Shown here: positions 17,167-25,406 of the stretch, piece by piece
Numbering within the stretch: the first letter of the stretch is position 1
Layout of the letters: every line of letters begins with the position of its first letter
Origin: Synergistaceae bacterium UBA1037
Lineage (GTDB): Bacteria; Synergistota; Synergistia; Synergistales; Synergistaceae
Reading direction: 5' to 3'
Length of the DNA stretch: 64,000 nucleotides
NCBI GenBank assembly: GCA_002316795.1
Contig: DCEE01000059.1
Span: 40,749 to 104,748 of the forward strand
Notes under the pieces: model-generated
Seen by the model: only the letters and a program-made list of their open reading frames with translations
Databases searched by the model: none
What the model was told of the DNA's origin: nothing
Program-made: the position numbers and the translations under genes

Positions 17167-18699
17167 CTACTTGAGTTCCCCGATCTCTTTCTCAACTGCA
17201 TCAATTATAGTGCCATTGCTTACGAGTTCAAGGGATTTCAGCATCAGGGGCTGCATGTACTGGTCCTTTGCATAGAAGGGGACCTCCCTGCGGAACGCTT
17301 TGTAAGCCGCAGAAGTCCCGCGTCCGGGCTTGAGCGGAGCTCTGAAGTCAATGCCCTGAGCAGCGTTGAGCATCTCTATTGAGATGACCCTTTTTGTGTT
17401 GTTGAGCATAGTCAGCGCCTTCCTTGAGCTGTAGCCGCCCATGGAGACGTGGTCTTCCTGCCCGGCTGATGTCGGGATGGAGTCAACGCATGAGGGATGG
17501 GCAAGCACCTTGTTCTCAGAGACTATCGCGGCGGCCGTGTACTGCGGGATCATAAAACCGCTGTTGACTCCGCTTTCGGCAACCAGGAAGGGAGGCAGGT
17601 CTGAGAGCTTGTGGTCCACAAGCCTCGCAACGCGCCTTTCGGAGATGTTTGCTATCTCAGCTACCGCTATTCCGAAGAAATCCATCGCCATTGCGATGGG
17701 CTGACCGTGGAAATTGCCTCCGCTTATCGCTTCGCCGTCCTGGTGGAAAATGATCGGGTTGTCCGTTACCGAGTTGATCTCTATGTTGATCACGCTTTCA
17801 ACGTATGAGACCGCATCCCGGCTTGCCCCGTGCACCTGAGGGAGGCAGCGGAGCGAGTATGCGTCCTGTACCCGGTCCTTCTTGTATGTCTCGACTATCT
17901 CGCTGCCCTCTATCAGCCTTCTCATGTTTTCCGCCACGATGCTCTGTCCGGCCTGCGGACGGAGGTCATGCGTACGCTTGTCAAATGCGTAGGGTACGGC
18001 ATGGAGAGCCTCGGCAGACAGCGCCGCCGCGATGTCCGCGTTCTTCAGAAGTTTTTTCGCGTCATAGAGGCAGAGTGCGGCTATGCCCGTCATGACCGTT
18101 GTGCCGTTGTTGAGGGCAAGCCCCTCCTTGGGCATGAGGTCGACAGGCTTGAGTCCGGTAATGCTCAGCGCCTCATGGGTAGGCATCTTTTTGCCCTTGT
18201 AGACTACGTCGCCGAGACCGATCAGCGTTATGGCAAGATGTGAAAGAGGGCAGAGGTCTCCGCTTGCGCCCACAGATCCCTGACGCGGGATCACCGGATG
18301 GATGCCGAGGTTGAGGTAATTGAGAAGCTGGGTGAGGGTATTGAGGCTTATCCCTGAATATCCCCTCGTGAGAGTATTGATCCTAAGAAGCATTATCGCA
18401 CGGACATAGTCCTCCGGCAGAGCCTCGCCGAATCCGCAGGCATGGCTCATCAGCAGGTTTTCCTGAAGCTGGCGGCTCTGATCCCTGGGGATCACCACCG
18501 ACGCAAGGTCTCCGAAGCCAGTTGTGACTCCGTATACAACGCGTCCTTCGTTGACCCATTCCTTGACCGAGTCGGCGCATTCTGTTATGACTTTCTCTGC
18601 ACTGGGGTCTATCCCGACCCTGTAACCATTCCTTGCAACGTTGACGATATCGCGAATGGTAAGAGATTTCCCATCAAGAACTACCGGATTTGAGCTCAT
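17167..18699 (-). CDS. hutH: Histidine ammonia-lyase
   Basis: HutH eliminates ammonia from L-histidine to give urocanate. The methylidene-imidazolone prosthetic group forms from Ala145-Ser146-Gly147 in GSVGASGDLCPL; the catalytic tyrosine region VYGVTTGFG (about 55-63) and LALNNGT are present, and length is 510 residues. GGGGG lies upstream of the ATG. It heads the minus-strand unit hutH-ftcD-hutI and diverges from hutU across a 230-base promoter region. Confidence 0.95.
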   Translation of the reverse strand: MSSNPVVLDGKSLTIRDIVNVARNGYRVGIDPSAEKVITECADSVKEWVNEGRVVYGVTTGFGDLASVVIPRDQSRQLQENLLMSHACGFGEALPEDYVRAIMLLRINTLTRGYSGISLNTLTQLLNYLNLGIHPVIPRQGSVGASGDLCPLSHLAITLIGLGDVVYKGKKMPTHEALSITGLKPVDLMPKEGLALNNGTTVMTGIAALCLYDAKKLLKNADIAAALSAEALHAVPYAFDKRTHDLRPQAGQSIVAENMRRLIEGSEIVETYKKDRVQDAYSLRCLPQVHGASRDAVSYVESVINIEINSVTDNPIIFHQDGEAISGGNFHGQPIAMAMDFFGIAVAEIANISERRVARLVDHKLSDLPPFLVAESGVNSGFMIPQYTAAAIVSENKVLAHPSCVDSIPTSAGQEDHVSMGGYSSRKALTMLNNTKRVISIEMLNAAQGIDFRAPLKPGRGTSAAYKAFRREVPFYAKDQYMQPLMLKSLELVSNGTIIDAVEKEIGELK

Positions 18700-18796
18700 C
18701 TCAAAAATCCCCCTTTTGTTGTTTTAATGCTGTTATCTGAGAACTGCGGTGCTATAATCATGCTATTAAGATGAAACATTTTCCTGCTAGATATTT

Positions 18797-18826
18797 ATCA
18801 TATTTCACAACTTTAATACTTTCCAA
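18797..18826 (-). promoter_or_regulatory. Promoter candidate for hutH-ftcD-hutI
   Basis: On the minus strand TTGGAA (18826-18821) and TATGAT (18802-18797) are 18 bases apart. The predicted start near 18790 gives a leader of about 90 bases. The -35 overlaps the -35 of the divergent hutU promoter candidate. Confidence 0.4.
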
Positions 18827-18848
18827 TCCTAAATCTTTGCGTTACAAT
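18820..18848 (+). promoter_or_regulatory. Promoter candidate for hutU-fchA
   Basis: TTTCCA (18820-18825) and TACAAT (18843-18848) are spaced by 17 bases, placing the start near 18855 and the leader at about 75 bases. The -35 hexamer is shared with the opposing hutH candidate, so one regulator or polymerase could affect both units. Confidence 0.4.
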
Positions 18849-18929
18849 TAGTATAGTCAGATATTTTTCTTAGTCAAGGAAAATATCAAATAAGAATTAT
18901 AAAAAAATAAGAAACGGAGTTGACCAAAC

Positions 18930-20945
18930 ATGTTTGATCCTAAGACAGGAAAAGCACTTGAGATAGCTCTCGAATTTCCGGAAGGACTTCCGTCCGGGGC
19001 AGCATTCGAACCGGGGATCAGAAGGGCGCCCAACAGGGGACAGGTACTGAACGAAAAAGAGACGGTACTGGCACTTAAGAATGCGCTCCGCTACATTCCC
19101 GAGAAATATCATAAAGAGATAGCGCCTGAGTTCCTTCAGGAATACCGCGAACACGGACGCATATACGGCTATCGTTTCAGGCCGCAGGGGCGGCTCTTCG
19201 GCAAGCCCATCGATGAGTACAGGGGCAAATGCACTGAAGGAAAGGCCTTCCAGGTCATGATCGACAACAACCTCGATTTTGACGTGGCACTTTACCCTTA
19301 CGAACTGGTCACATACGGAGAGACCGGACAGGTATGCCAGAACTGGATGCAGTACAGACTGATAAAAAAGTATCTTGAGATCCTGACGGCTGACCAGACG
19401 CTCGTAGTACAGTCCGGACATCCTCTCGGACTTTTCAGGTCAGATCCCTCCGCGCCGCGGGTGATCCTTACGAACGGCCTGATGGTGGGCATGTTTGACA
19501 ACCCCAAAGACTTCACACGGGCAGCCGCGCTGGGTGTTGCAAACTACGGACAGATGACCGCGGGCGGATGGATGTACATCGGGCCGCAGGGGATCGTCCA
19601 CGGCACATACAATACACTGCTTAACGCAGGAAGAAGCAAGTTCCACCTGCCGGAAGGCAAGGGGCTTGCGGGCCATCTTTTTGTTTCCTCAGGACTTGGC
19701 GGCATGAGCGGAGCTCAGCCCAAGGCTGCCGAGATAGCAGGCGCTGCGTCAATAATCGCCGAGGTAGACCCATCGCGCATAGAAACAAGGCACAGCCAGG
19801 GATGGGTAAGCAAAAAAACCGCCGATCTTCCTGAGGCTTTCAGGTGGGCAAAGGAGGCCATGGATGCAGGCGAACCTCTTTCCATAGCCTATGAAGGCAA
19901 TATCGTAGACCTTCTGCAGTACGCTCTCGACAAGAGCATAAACATCGAACTGCTCTCAGACCAGACATCATGCCATGCCGTCTACGACGGCGGCTACTGC
20001 CCGCAGGGCATCTCCTTCGAAGAGAGGACCAGACTCCTCACAGAGGATAAGGAAGAGTTCTGCAGGCTGGTGGACAAAACGCTCAGAAAACACTACGAGC
20101 TTATAAAGGCGCTGACAGAGAAAGGAACTTATTTCTTCGACTACGGCAACTCCTTCATGAGGGCGGTATTCGATGCAGGAGTGACGGAGATAGCAAAGAA
20201 CGGCGTCGATACATACGAAGGGTTCGTATTCCCCTCATACGTGGAAGACATAATGGGACCTCTCCTCTTCGACTACGGCTACGGACCGTTCCGTTGGTGC
20301 TGCCTCAGCCGCGATCCGGAAGACCTCAGGAAGACCGACCGCGCGGCGATGGAATGCATCGATCCGACCCGCAGGTTTCAGGATCACGACAACTGGGCAT
20401 GGATAAGGGATGCTGAAAAAAACAGGCTTGTAGTGGGCACCCAGTGCAGGATACTCTACCAGGACGAAGAGGGAAGGGTCCGCATAGCACTTAAGTTCAA
20501 CGAGATGGTCCGTACAGGGGAGATAGGCCCGGTAATGCTGGGCAGGGACCATCACGATGTATCGGGTACAGACTCACCCTACCGCGAAACTTCCAACATC
20601 AAGGACGGAAGCAACGTAATGGGCGAGATGGCGATCCACTGCTTCGCAGGGAACTGTGCCAGGGGAATGAGCCTTGTTGCCCTCCACAACGGAGGGGGAG
20701 TCGGCACTGGAAAATCAATTAACGGAGGTTTCGGCCTGGTCCTTGACGGAAGCGAGAGGGTAGACAGCATAATCAAAGCTTCCCTCAGCTGGGACGTCAT
20801 AAGCGGAGTTGCGAGAAGAGCATGGGCAAGGAATGAAAACGCGCTTTCGACGATAGGGGAGTTCAACCGGAAAAGAAGCGACGGCCACATCACAGTACCT
20901 TTCATCGCCGATGATGAATATCTTACAAAACTCGTAAAAGGATAG
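18930..20945 (+). CDS. hutU: Urocanate hydratase
   Basis: HutU adds water to urocanate, using NAD+ as an electrophile, to give imidazolonepropionate. Urocanase blocks seen are YGETGQVCQNWMQYRLI, LVVQSGHPLGLF, NYGQMTAGGWMYIGPQGIVHGTY, SGLGGMSGAQPKA, DQTSCHAVYDGGYCPQG and the C-terminal GGGVGTGKSINGGFGLVLDG. At 671 residues it is about 110 longer than the Pseudomonas or Bacillus enzymes; the extra length is spread over the N-terminal part and the region after residue 430. GGAG lies ten bases before the ATG. Confidence 0.95.
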   Translation: MFDPKTGKALEIALEFPEGLPSGAAFEPGIRRAPNRGQVLNEKETVLALKNALRYIPEKYHKEIAPEFLQEYREHGRIYGYRFRPQGRLFGKPIDEYRGKCTEGKAFQVMIDNNLDFDVALYPYELVTYGETGQVCQNWMQYRLIKKYLEILTADQTLVVQSGHPLGLFRSDPSAPRVILTNGLMVGMFDNPKDFTRAAALGVANYGQMTAGGWMYIGPQGIVHGTYNTLLNAGRSKFHLPEGKGLAGHLFVSSGLGGMSGAQPKAAEIAGAASIIAEVDPSRIETRHSQGWVSKKTADLPEAFRWAKEAMDAGEPLSIAYEGNIVDLLQYALDKSINIELLSDQTSCHAVYDGGYCPQGISFEERTRLLTEDKEEFCRLVDKTLRKHYELIKALTEKGTYFFDYGNSFMRAVFDAGVTEIAKNGVDTYEGFVFPSYVEDIMGPLLFDYGYGPFRWCCLSRDPEDLRKTDRAAMECIDPTRRFQDHDNWAWIRDAEKNRLVVGTQCRILYQDEEGRVRIALKFNEMVRTGEIGPVMLGRDHHDVSGTDSPYRETSNIKDGSNVMGEMAIHCFAGNCARGMSLVALHNGGGVGTGKSINGGFGLVLDGSERVDSIIKASLSWDVISGVARRAWARNENALSTIGEFNRKRSDGHITVPFIADDEYLTKLVKG

Positions 20946-20959
20946 CAGGAGGGATCTCT

Positions 20960-21589
20960 ATGAAATTTGAAAGGATGGAAATACGCGCGTTTCTCGATGA
21001 GCTTGCCTCGGATTCACCGGCACCGGGAGGAGGAAGCGTAGCAGCGCTCTGCGCCTCTCTCGGATCGGCACTTGTCTCAATGGTGGCAAACCTTACCATT
21101 GGCAAGGAGAAATACAAAGACAGCTGGCAGATAATGGAAGATGTGGTCAGCAAAAGCGAATCGCTCAGATTCAAATTCGTCGACCTGATGAACAAGGACA
21201 CTGAATCGTTCAACTCCTTCATGGCGGCTATGAAGTTGCCCAAAGCCACCGAGGAGGAGAAGTGCATCCGCAAGAAAGCGATGGGAGAGGCCTCAAAACT
21301 TGCCACCGAAGTCCCGCTCCTGACTCTGGAGGCATGTGTTGAGGTGTGCGAACTGGCTTACCTGGCTGCAAAAGACGGGAACACAAACACGATAAGCGAT
21401 GCCGGAAGCGCTGCGCTCATCTCTGAGGCGGCAGGAAGGGCGGCTGCTTACAATGTGAAGATAAACCTTCCCGGCGTAACAGACGAATCTTTTGCCGCGG
21501 ACTTCAAGGCAAGGATGAAAGATGCGCTTAAACAGCTCAAAGCAAACGCCGAAAAAACTACAGAGATACTGGATAAGGCACTGCAGTAG
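20960..21589 (+). CDS. fchA: Formimidoyltetrahydrofolate cyclodeaminase
   Basis: This all-helical enzyme releases ammonia from 5-formiminotetrahydrofolate to give 5,10-methenyltetrahydrofolate, completing histidine degradation. The 209-residue protein has the FTCD cyclodeaminase signature SPAPGGGSVAALCASLGSAL near residues 20-38 and the later TISDAGSAALISEAAGRAAAYNVKINL. AGGAGGG precedes the ATG, 14 bases after hutU, so the two are co-transcribed. It complements the separate formimidoyltransferase at 16208. Confidence 0.92.
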   Translation: MKFERMEIRAFLDELASDSPAPGGGSVAALCASLGSALVSMVANLTIGKEKYKDSWQIMEDVVSKSESLRFKFVDLMNKDTESFNSFMAAMKLPKATEEEKCIRKKAMGEASKLATEVPLLTLEACVEVCELAYLAAKDGNTNTISDAGSAALISEAAGRAAAYNVKINLPGVTDESFAADFKARMKDALKQLKANAEKTTEILDKALQ

Positions 21590-21610
21590 TATCTTCCGGG
21601 AAAGAGAGAA

Positions 21611-21646
21611 AGGGGCCGCCGGGATCGATCCGGCAGCCCCTCTTTT
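21611..21646. terminator. Terminator between fchA and the DMT gene
   Basis: AGGGGC and GCCCCT arms with an inner GCCGG/CCGGC extension and a TCTTTT tail form a strong hairpin. The A-rich flank on the left also allows use from the minus strand. Confidence 0.8.
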
Positions 21647-21671
21647 ACTTTAATGGCAGACGTTGTAAGTG

Positions 21672-22100
21672 TTATTGCCTGTTAATGAATATCAGGCCTG
21701 CAATGCAGAGTATCATCCCGATCACCTTGTTCATGGTGAAGCTGTCCCTGTAGAAGAAAACTCCCACAAGGGCCAGCGCGACCGCAAGGCAGATGTTTGC
21801 GGCAAGAGAGCCTATGCTGATGTTCCATCCGACCCTGTACATGATCAGAAAACCCAGCTCTAGGCATACTATCGAGGCCCCGAGCATCAGGCTGTTCCAG
21901 CTGATGCCCCTGACATCCGCAGGGAAATTTTTGAAGTGCCCCGTATAAAGATATAACCCCAGACATGCGCTTCCCGCCACAATATAGGTGACAAGAAGCG
22001 AAAAATAGGGGTCAGCGCCTTCAGAGATCGATTTTGAACAGATGTGATAGAGAACATTTGACAAAACGATAAAACCTATCGGCCAGTAATAGCTCCACAT
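21672..22100 (-). CDS. Half-size drug/metabolite (EamA-like) transporter
   Basis: The 142-residue protein has about four to five hydrophobic helices (residues 5-20, 33-52, 68-88, 97-118, 122-139), and the end reads GVFFYRDSFTMNKVIGMILCIAGLIFI, typical of the last two helices of an EamA repeat. Full EamA proteins have ten helices in two repeats, so this would work as a dimer, like small multidrug-resistance-type members. Substrate cannot be told from sequence. GGAGG precedes the ATG. It is monocistronic with its own promoter and a structured leader. Confidence 0.75.
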   Translation of the reverse strand: MWSYYWPIGFIVLSNVLYHICSKSISEGADPYFSLLVTYIVAGSACLGLYLYTGHFKNFPADVRGISWNSLMLGASIVCLELGFLIMYRVGWNISIGSLAANICLAVALALVGVFFYRDSFTMNKVIGMILCIAGLIFINRQ

Positions 22101-22118
22101 GTGCTCTGTCCTCCAGTC

Positions 22119-22167
22119 GGGGATCCTCGCTTCCCCTGCAGCCCGAACTGCCGGCAGGCATTCGGCT
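22119..22167 (-). promoter_or_regulatory. Two-hairpin leader of the DMT gene
   Basis: On the minus strand a hairpin with arms AGCCGAA and TTCGGGCT (22167-22140, one bulge, internal GCC/GGC pairing) is followed by a second with arms GGGGA and TCCCC (22136-22119), directly before the ribosome site. A further hairpin ACGGTC/GACCGT lies near the predicted start. No terminator or known riboswitch motif was recognised. Confidence 0.4.
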
Positions 22168-22246
22168 TTTGCCGGACTATCATATATCAGATGCTCCCAC
22201 TAAAGCAAACGGTCAAAGGTGAGAAAAAAAAAGACCGTCCTTTTAA

Positions 22247-22275
22247 ATTATAAGCGGCAGGGAAAGTGCCTGCAA
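22247..22275 (-). promoter_or_regulatory. Promoter of the DMT gene
   Basis: TTGCAG (22275-22270) and the perfect TATAAT (22252-22247) are 17 bases apart on the minus strand. The start near 22240 gives a leader of about 140 bases. This lies just past the serA stop. Confidence 0.65.
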
Positions 22276-22327
22276 ATCAAGTCTGCCCCCGCCGCCGGTG
22301 TGCCTTAAGTGTCTGTCCTGCGCTCTC

Positions 22328-23986
22328 TTATTCCGTCTCTGTGAAGTCGATCAGTGCCAGCCAGATCATATCTCCGCTTTTCTCAAGCTTTTTCTTTGTC
22401 TTGTCGTCGATGTCGCTGTCCACTTCAAGCGCTCCGAGCGCAAGGCCGCTGTTGTCCTTCCTCCCCAAGGCGAAGTTGGCGATGTTGATCTTAGATTCAC
22501 CCAGGATGTTGCCGATTTTCCCGATCACGCCGGGCCTGTCGTGGTTCTGGAAGAGTATAAGCTTTCCGTTGGGTACGAAATCGAGCCAGTAGTCGTTTAC
22601 CTTGACCACTCTCATGCGGCCCTCTTCCGTGATGGTGCCTATAAGTGATACGCTGCATTTTTCCGCATCAAGCGTAAGCTCCACGGTATTCTTGTACGTC
22701 CTGGCCTCGCCGAATCCCTCATCAACGGCAAGTCCGCTGTCCTTGGCGAGAAGAGGGGCAAGCATGTAAGAGACTTCGGGTCCGCGGCTCACTTCAAAAA
22801 GGCCTTTGAGAACCGCGATACTGTAAGCGCACAGCCTGTTGGGCATAGGTTCTTCTTCGCAGAATAGATCTCCCCTCAGCATTATATGGCAGCCATGGAC
22901 AGCCCCGCACTCTACCTCGGCCAGCTTTGCCCCGAGTACTCCCATTTTTCTGGAAAGCTGCAGAAACGCTTTCTGCGCCTTGTTCAGCTTCTGCTCAAGG
23001 AAGGGGAGGTTTACCGCATGTTCGTAAGGCTCTCCGCGCAAAGCGGCGATCATGTTCTCCGCAGCGATCTTCGCGACCTCTGTCTGAGCCTCTTCTGTGC
23101 TTGCTCCAAGATGCGGGGTGATGACTATCCTGTCCTCGATGTCCTTTGCCAGGAACGGATGGTCATTACCAAGAGGTTCTGATGTGTAGACATCGAATGC
23201 TATGCCGGACAGCCGTCCCTCTCTTACAGCCTCGGCGGCAGCCTTTTCGTCGACGATGCCGCCCCTGGCGCAGTTGATCAGATATGCGCCCTTCTTAAAA
23301 GCTCTCAACATTTTTTCGTCTATCATGCCGGACGTATCTGAAGTAAGGGGCATGTGAAGGGTCACCACATCCGCTATCGAAAGTGCGTCAGCCAGGTCAT
23401 CCCTCATCGGGATACCCAGCGATTCGGCCTTCTTTTTGGGCGTGTAGGGGTCGTATGCAAAAACATCCATACCAAATGCCCGGCAGCGCTGGGCTACCGC
23501 CGCCCCGATCCTTCCGAGGCCGAGGACAAGGACCTTCTTGCCGCTGAGCTGGTGACCGGAAAACCTCTTCCTGTCCCATTCTCCGCTCCTAAGCGAACCA
23601 AAGGCCTGAGGCACCTTCCTTACAAGGGCCAGCATAAGGGCCATCGTAAGTTCCGCCGCCGCGAGAGTATTACCTGTGGGTGCGTTGATAACCACAACGC
23701 CCTTGCGGCTTGCGACCGGAACGTTGACATTGTCCACACCGACACCTGCCCGTGCGACCACCTTCAGGTTGACTGCCGCGTTCAGGGCTTCCTCATCCAT
23801 TTTCGTTCCGCTCCTGGTGAGCACTGCGTCCATTTCGGGCAGTTTTTTGATCAAACTTTCGCGGGACATTCCAACTTCTTCTATCAATTCTATGTCGGGT
23901 GCCTCCCTTAGCATCTGGAGGCCCGCCTCTCCTACGGTCTCCGCGACCAGTACCTTCCACTTTCTGTTTTTATCAGCCATGATCAC
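22328..23986 (-). CDS. serA: D-3-phosphoglycerate dehydrogenase
   Basis: SerA oxidises 3-phosphoglycerate to 3-phosphohydroxypyruvate with NAD+, the first step of serine synthesis. The order is: substrate domain, Rossmann domain (VLVLGLGRIGAAVAQR near residue 155; INCARGGIVDE; TPHLGASTEEA), an allosteric substrate-binding domain, and a C-terminal ACT domain (NHDRPGVIGKIGNILGESKINIANFALGR) of the kind that binds serine. At 552 residues it is the long type. GTG at 23986 overlaps the upstream stop (GTGA); ATG at 23980 is an alternative. It is the second gene behind the serine leader. Confidence 0.94.
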   Translation of the reverse strand: MIMADKNRKWKVLVAETVGEAGLQMLREAPDIELIEEVGMSRESLIKKLPEMDAVLTRSGTKMDEEALNAAVNLKVVARAGVGVDNVNVPVASRKGVVVINAPTGNTLAAAELTMALMLALVRKVPQAFGSLRSGEWDRKRFSGHQLSGKKVLVLGLGRIGAAVAQRCRAFGMDVFAYDPYTPKKKAESLGIPMRDDLADALSIADVVTLHMPLTSDTSGMIDEKMLRAFKKGAYLINCARGGIVDEKAAAEAVREGRLSGIAFDVYTSEPLGNDHPFLAKDIEDRIVITPHLGASTEEAQTEVAKIAAENMIAALRGEPYEHAVNLPFLEQKLNKAQKAFLQLSRKMGVLGAKLAEVECGAVHGCHIMLRGDLFCEEEPMPNRLCAYSIAVLKGLFEVSRGPEVSYMLAPLLAKDSGLAVDEGFGEARTYKNTVELTLDAEKCSVSLIGTITEEGRMRVVKVNDYWLDFVPNGKLILFQNHDRPGVIGKIGNILGESKINIANFALGRKDNSGLALGALEVDSDIDDKTKKKLEKSGDMIWLALIDFTETE

Positions 23987-25131
23987 TGATCCTCCCTATT
24001 CCAGACATTCCAGGCTTCCGCGAGGAAATCACCTTTTACTTTGCCCGCCATCTCAGCTGCACCGTAGAGCGATCCGAGGATGATGCAAAGTTCCGGCCAT
24101 CCCCAGTTGTTGTAATGCGCGACCCTGATAAGCTCTCCTTTGAGCTTCCCCTGTCCTCCGGCAGTTTCTATACCCATTGCACGAAGTTTTTTGCGTACCG
24201 CTTCTGTATCACCGCCCGGGAATTTAAAGGCAGTAACTCCCGGAGAACGCGCCTCGGGGCGTTTGACCAGAAGTTCGAAGCCCATGACTTCGAGGCCTGC
24301 GGCAAGGGTATCTGCATATTTTTTTCTCGACCTGAACCAGGTTTCGGTACCGGCTTCCAGTATCTCGTCCAGCGCCTCGTCAAGTGCGTAGTAGAGCGAG
24401 ACAGGGGGAGTGAAGGGGTTGGCAGGAGACTTGGCTTCAAGGTCCTTCCTGTGGAGCTTTAGGTCATAGCTGTAGCTGGGGCAGGTCTTTCCCTCAAGGG
24501 CCTTCCATGCTCTCTTCGAAAGCCATACCAGCCCGAGCCCGGGAGGCGTGAGGAGTCCCTTCTGCGAAGCTGTGCCTATTGCGTCGACGCCCCATTCCTG
24601 AGGGAAGCATTCCATTGCACCGACCGAGCTGACACCGTCCACGAGTATGAGGGGGCGGTCTTTTTCGGGGATGGCTGCTATGATTTCTTTTATGGGGTTG
24701 ACTACCGCAGTCGAAGTCTCATTCTGAGTTATCATCAGCACTTTGCAGCCGGGATCGGTTCTGACGGCTTCCGCAACCAGCCCCGGTGTGACAGAGTCGC
24801 CGAATTCAACGTCTATGTTGATGCCTTCCGCGCCTGTTCTCAGCGCGATCTCACGGAACCTGCTGCCGAAAACCCCGCATGATACGGAAATGAACTTGTC
24901 TCCCTTCTCAAGGAAGTTCACAGCCATGCACTCAAGGGCACCTGTCCCAGAGGACGGAAGGATCACTACCGGGCCTTCACTTTTCAAAAGTTCCCTCAGC
25001 TTGTTCTCGATGCCCGTGAAAAGCTCGGAAAAGGCGGGACACCTGTGTCCTATAAGCGGACGCGCTCCCGCTCTCAGCACTTCTGCCGGCAGTTCCACCG
25101 GACCGGGGGTCAACAGATATTTCGTATTCAT
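23983..25131 (-). CDS. Class V aminotransferase, probable phosphoserine aminotransferase
   Basis: A PLP enzyme of the alanine-glyoxylate/serine-pyruvate aminotransferase group. It opens with the family motif LLTPGPVELP, has the cofactor-phosphate segment PSSGTGALECMAVN, the aspartate in LILVDGVSSVGAMEC, and the Schiff-base lysine at 191 in ASQKGL; length is 382. By homology it would be called alanine-glyoxylate aminotransferase, but overlap with serA (GTGA) and the serine-rich attenuator upstream argue that it makes phosphoserine from phosphohydroxypyruvate, replacing classical SerC. That role is inference. AAGGAGGAG precedes the ATG. Confidence 0.9.
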   Translation of the reverse strand: MNTKYLLTPGPVELPAEVLRAGARPLIGHRCPAFSELFTGIENKLRELLKSEGPVVILPSSGTGALECMAVNFLEKGDKFISVSCGVFGSRFREIALRTGAEGINIDVEFGDSVTPGLVAEAVRTDPGCKVLMITQNETSTAVVNPIKEIIAAIPEKDRPLILVDGVSSVGAMECFPQEWGVDAIGTASQKGLLTPPGLGLVWLSKRAWKALEGKTCPSYSYDLKLHRKDLEAKSPANPFTPPVSLYYALDEALDEILEAGTETWFRSRKKYADTLAAGLEVMGFELLVKRPEARSPGVTAFKFPGGDTEAVRKKLRAMGIETAGGQGKLKGELIRVAHYNNWGWPELCIILGSLYGAAEMAGKVKGDFLAEAWNVWNREDQ

Positions 25132-25170
25132 TGCATTCTCCTCCTTAGTAATATTGATCTATAAATCCGG

Positions 25171-25204
25171 AAAAAAAGGGACCGGAAGAATTCCTTCCGG
25201 TCCC
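25171..25204 (-). terminator. Attenuator terminator of the serine operon
   Basis: On the minus strand GGGACCGGAAG (25204-25194) and CTTCCGGTCCC (25188-25178) form a perfect 11-pair stem with a five-base loop, followed by seven Ts (25177-25171). It lies between the leader peptide and the aminotransferase start, 40 bases before its ATG, so it would stop transcription before the operon. Confidence 0.88.
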
Positions 25205-25273
25205 TGAAACGCCTTGATGTTCTAGAAATTTTGAAGATACTCTCTATCCATCGGTTACACGTTTCGGGACCGG
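25197..25273 (-). promoter_or_regulatory. Antiterminator pairing of the serine leader
   Basis: The leader RNA segment from 25273 to 25260 (CCGGTCCCGAAACG) is complementary over 14 pairs, with a single bulge, to the segment from 25211 to 25197 (CGTTTCAGGGACCGG). The second segment contains the first arm of the terminator, so the two helices exclude each other. The first segment covers the last codons of the leader peptide, where a ribosome at the stop codon would mask it. Confidence 0.75.
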
Positions 25274-25365
25274 CAATGACAACCGGAACCGCCGCATGAG
25301 GAAGAAACGCCGGAGGAGAGAGATGACGATATGCCAGCATAGACAAGTGCCTTTGTTTCCCTCAT
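25255..25365 (-). CDS. Serine-rich leader peptide of the serine operon
   Basis: A 36-residue ORF starting with ATG about 35 bases after the predicted transcription start, with AAAGGGG eight bases upstream. It contains ten serines, all encoded by UCN codons, clustered as SSSLSSGVSSSC at residues 13-24, plus five glycines and three cysteines, the amino acids made from serine. It ends 50 bases before the terminator stem. Layout and composition are those of a ribosome-mediated attenuation leader: scarcity of charged tRNA-Ser would stall the ribosome on the serine run and let the antiterminator form. Not recognised from any database entry I know; inferred from sequence alone. Confidence 0.72.
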   Translation of the reverse strand: MRETKALVYAGISSSLSSGVSSSCGGSGCHCRSRNV

Positions 25366-25406
25366 TTTCCGCGCCCCTTTCAAGTGTATCCGTTGAATGG
25401 TTAACA

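Noticed and set aside
16256-17275. Long open frame (339 codons) on the plus strand
   Set aside because: It is antisense to the formimidoyltransferase gene, has no ribosome site and no recognisable protein features; it results from codon bias of the real gene.
25171-25400. T-box riboswitch upstream of the serine genes
   Set aside because: The terminator prompted the idea, but no T-box consensus or AG-bulge/specifier arrangement was found, whereas the Ser-rich ORF explains the structure.
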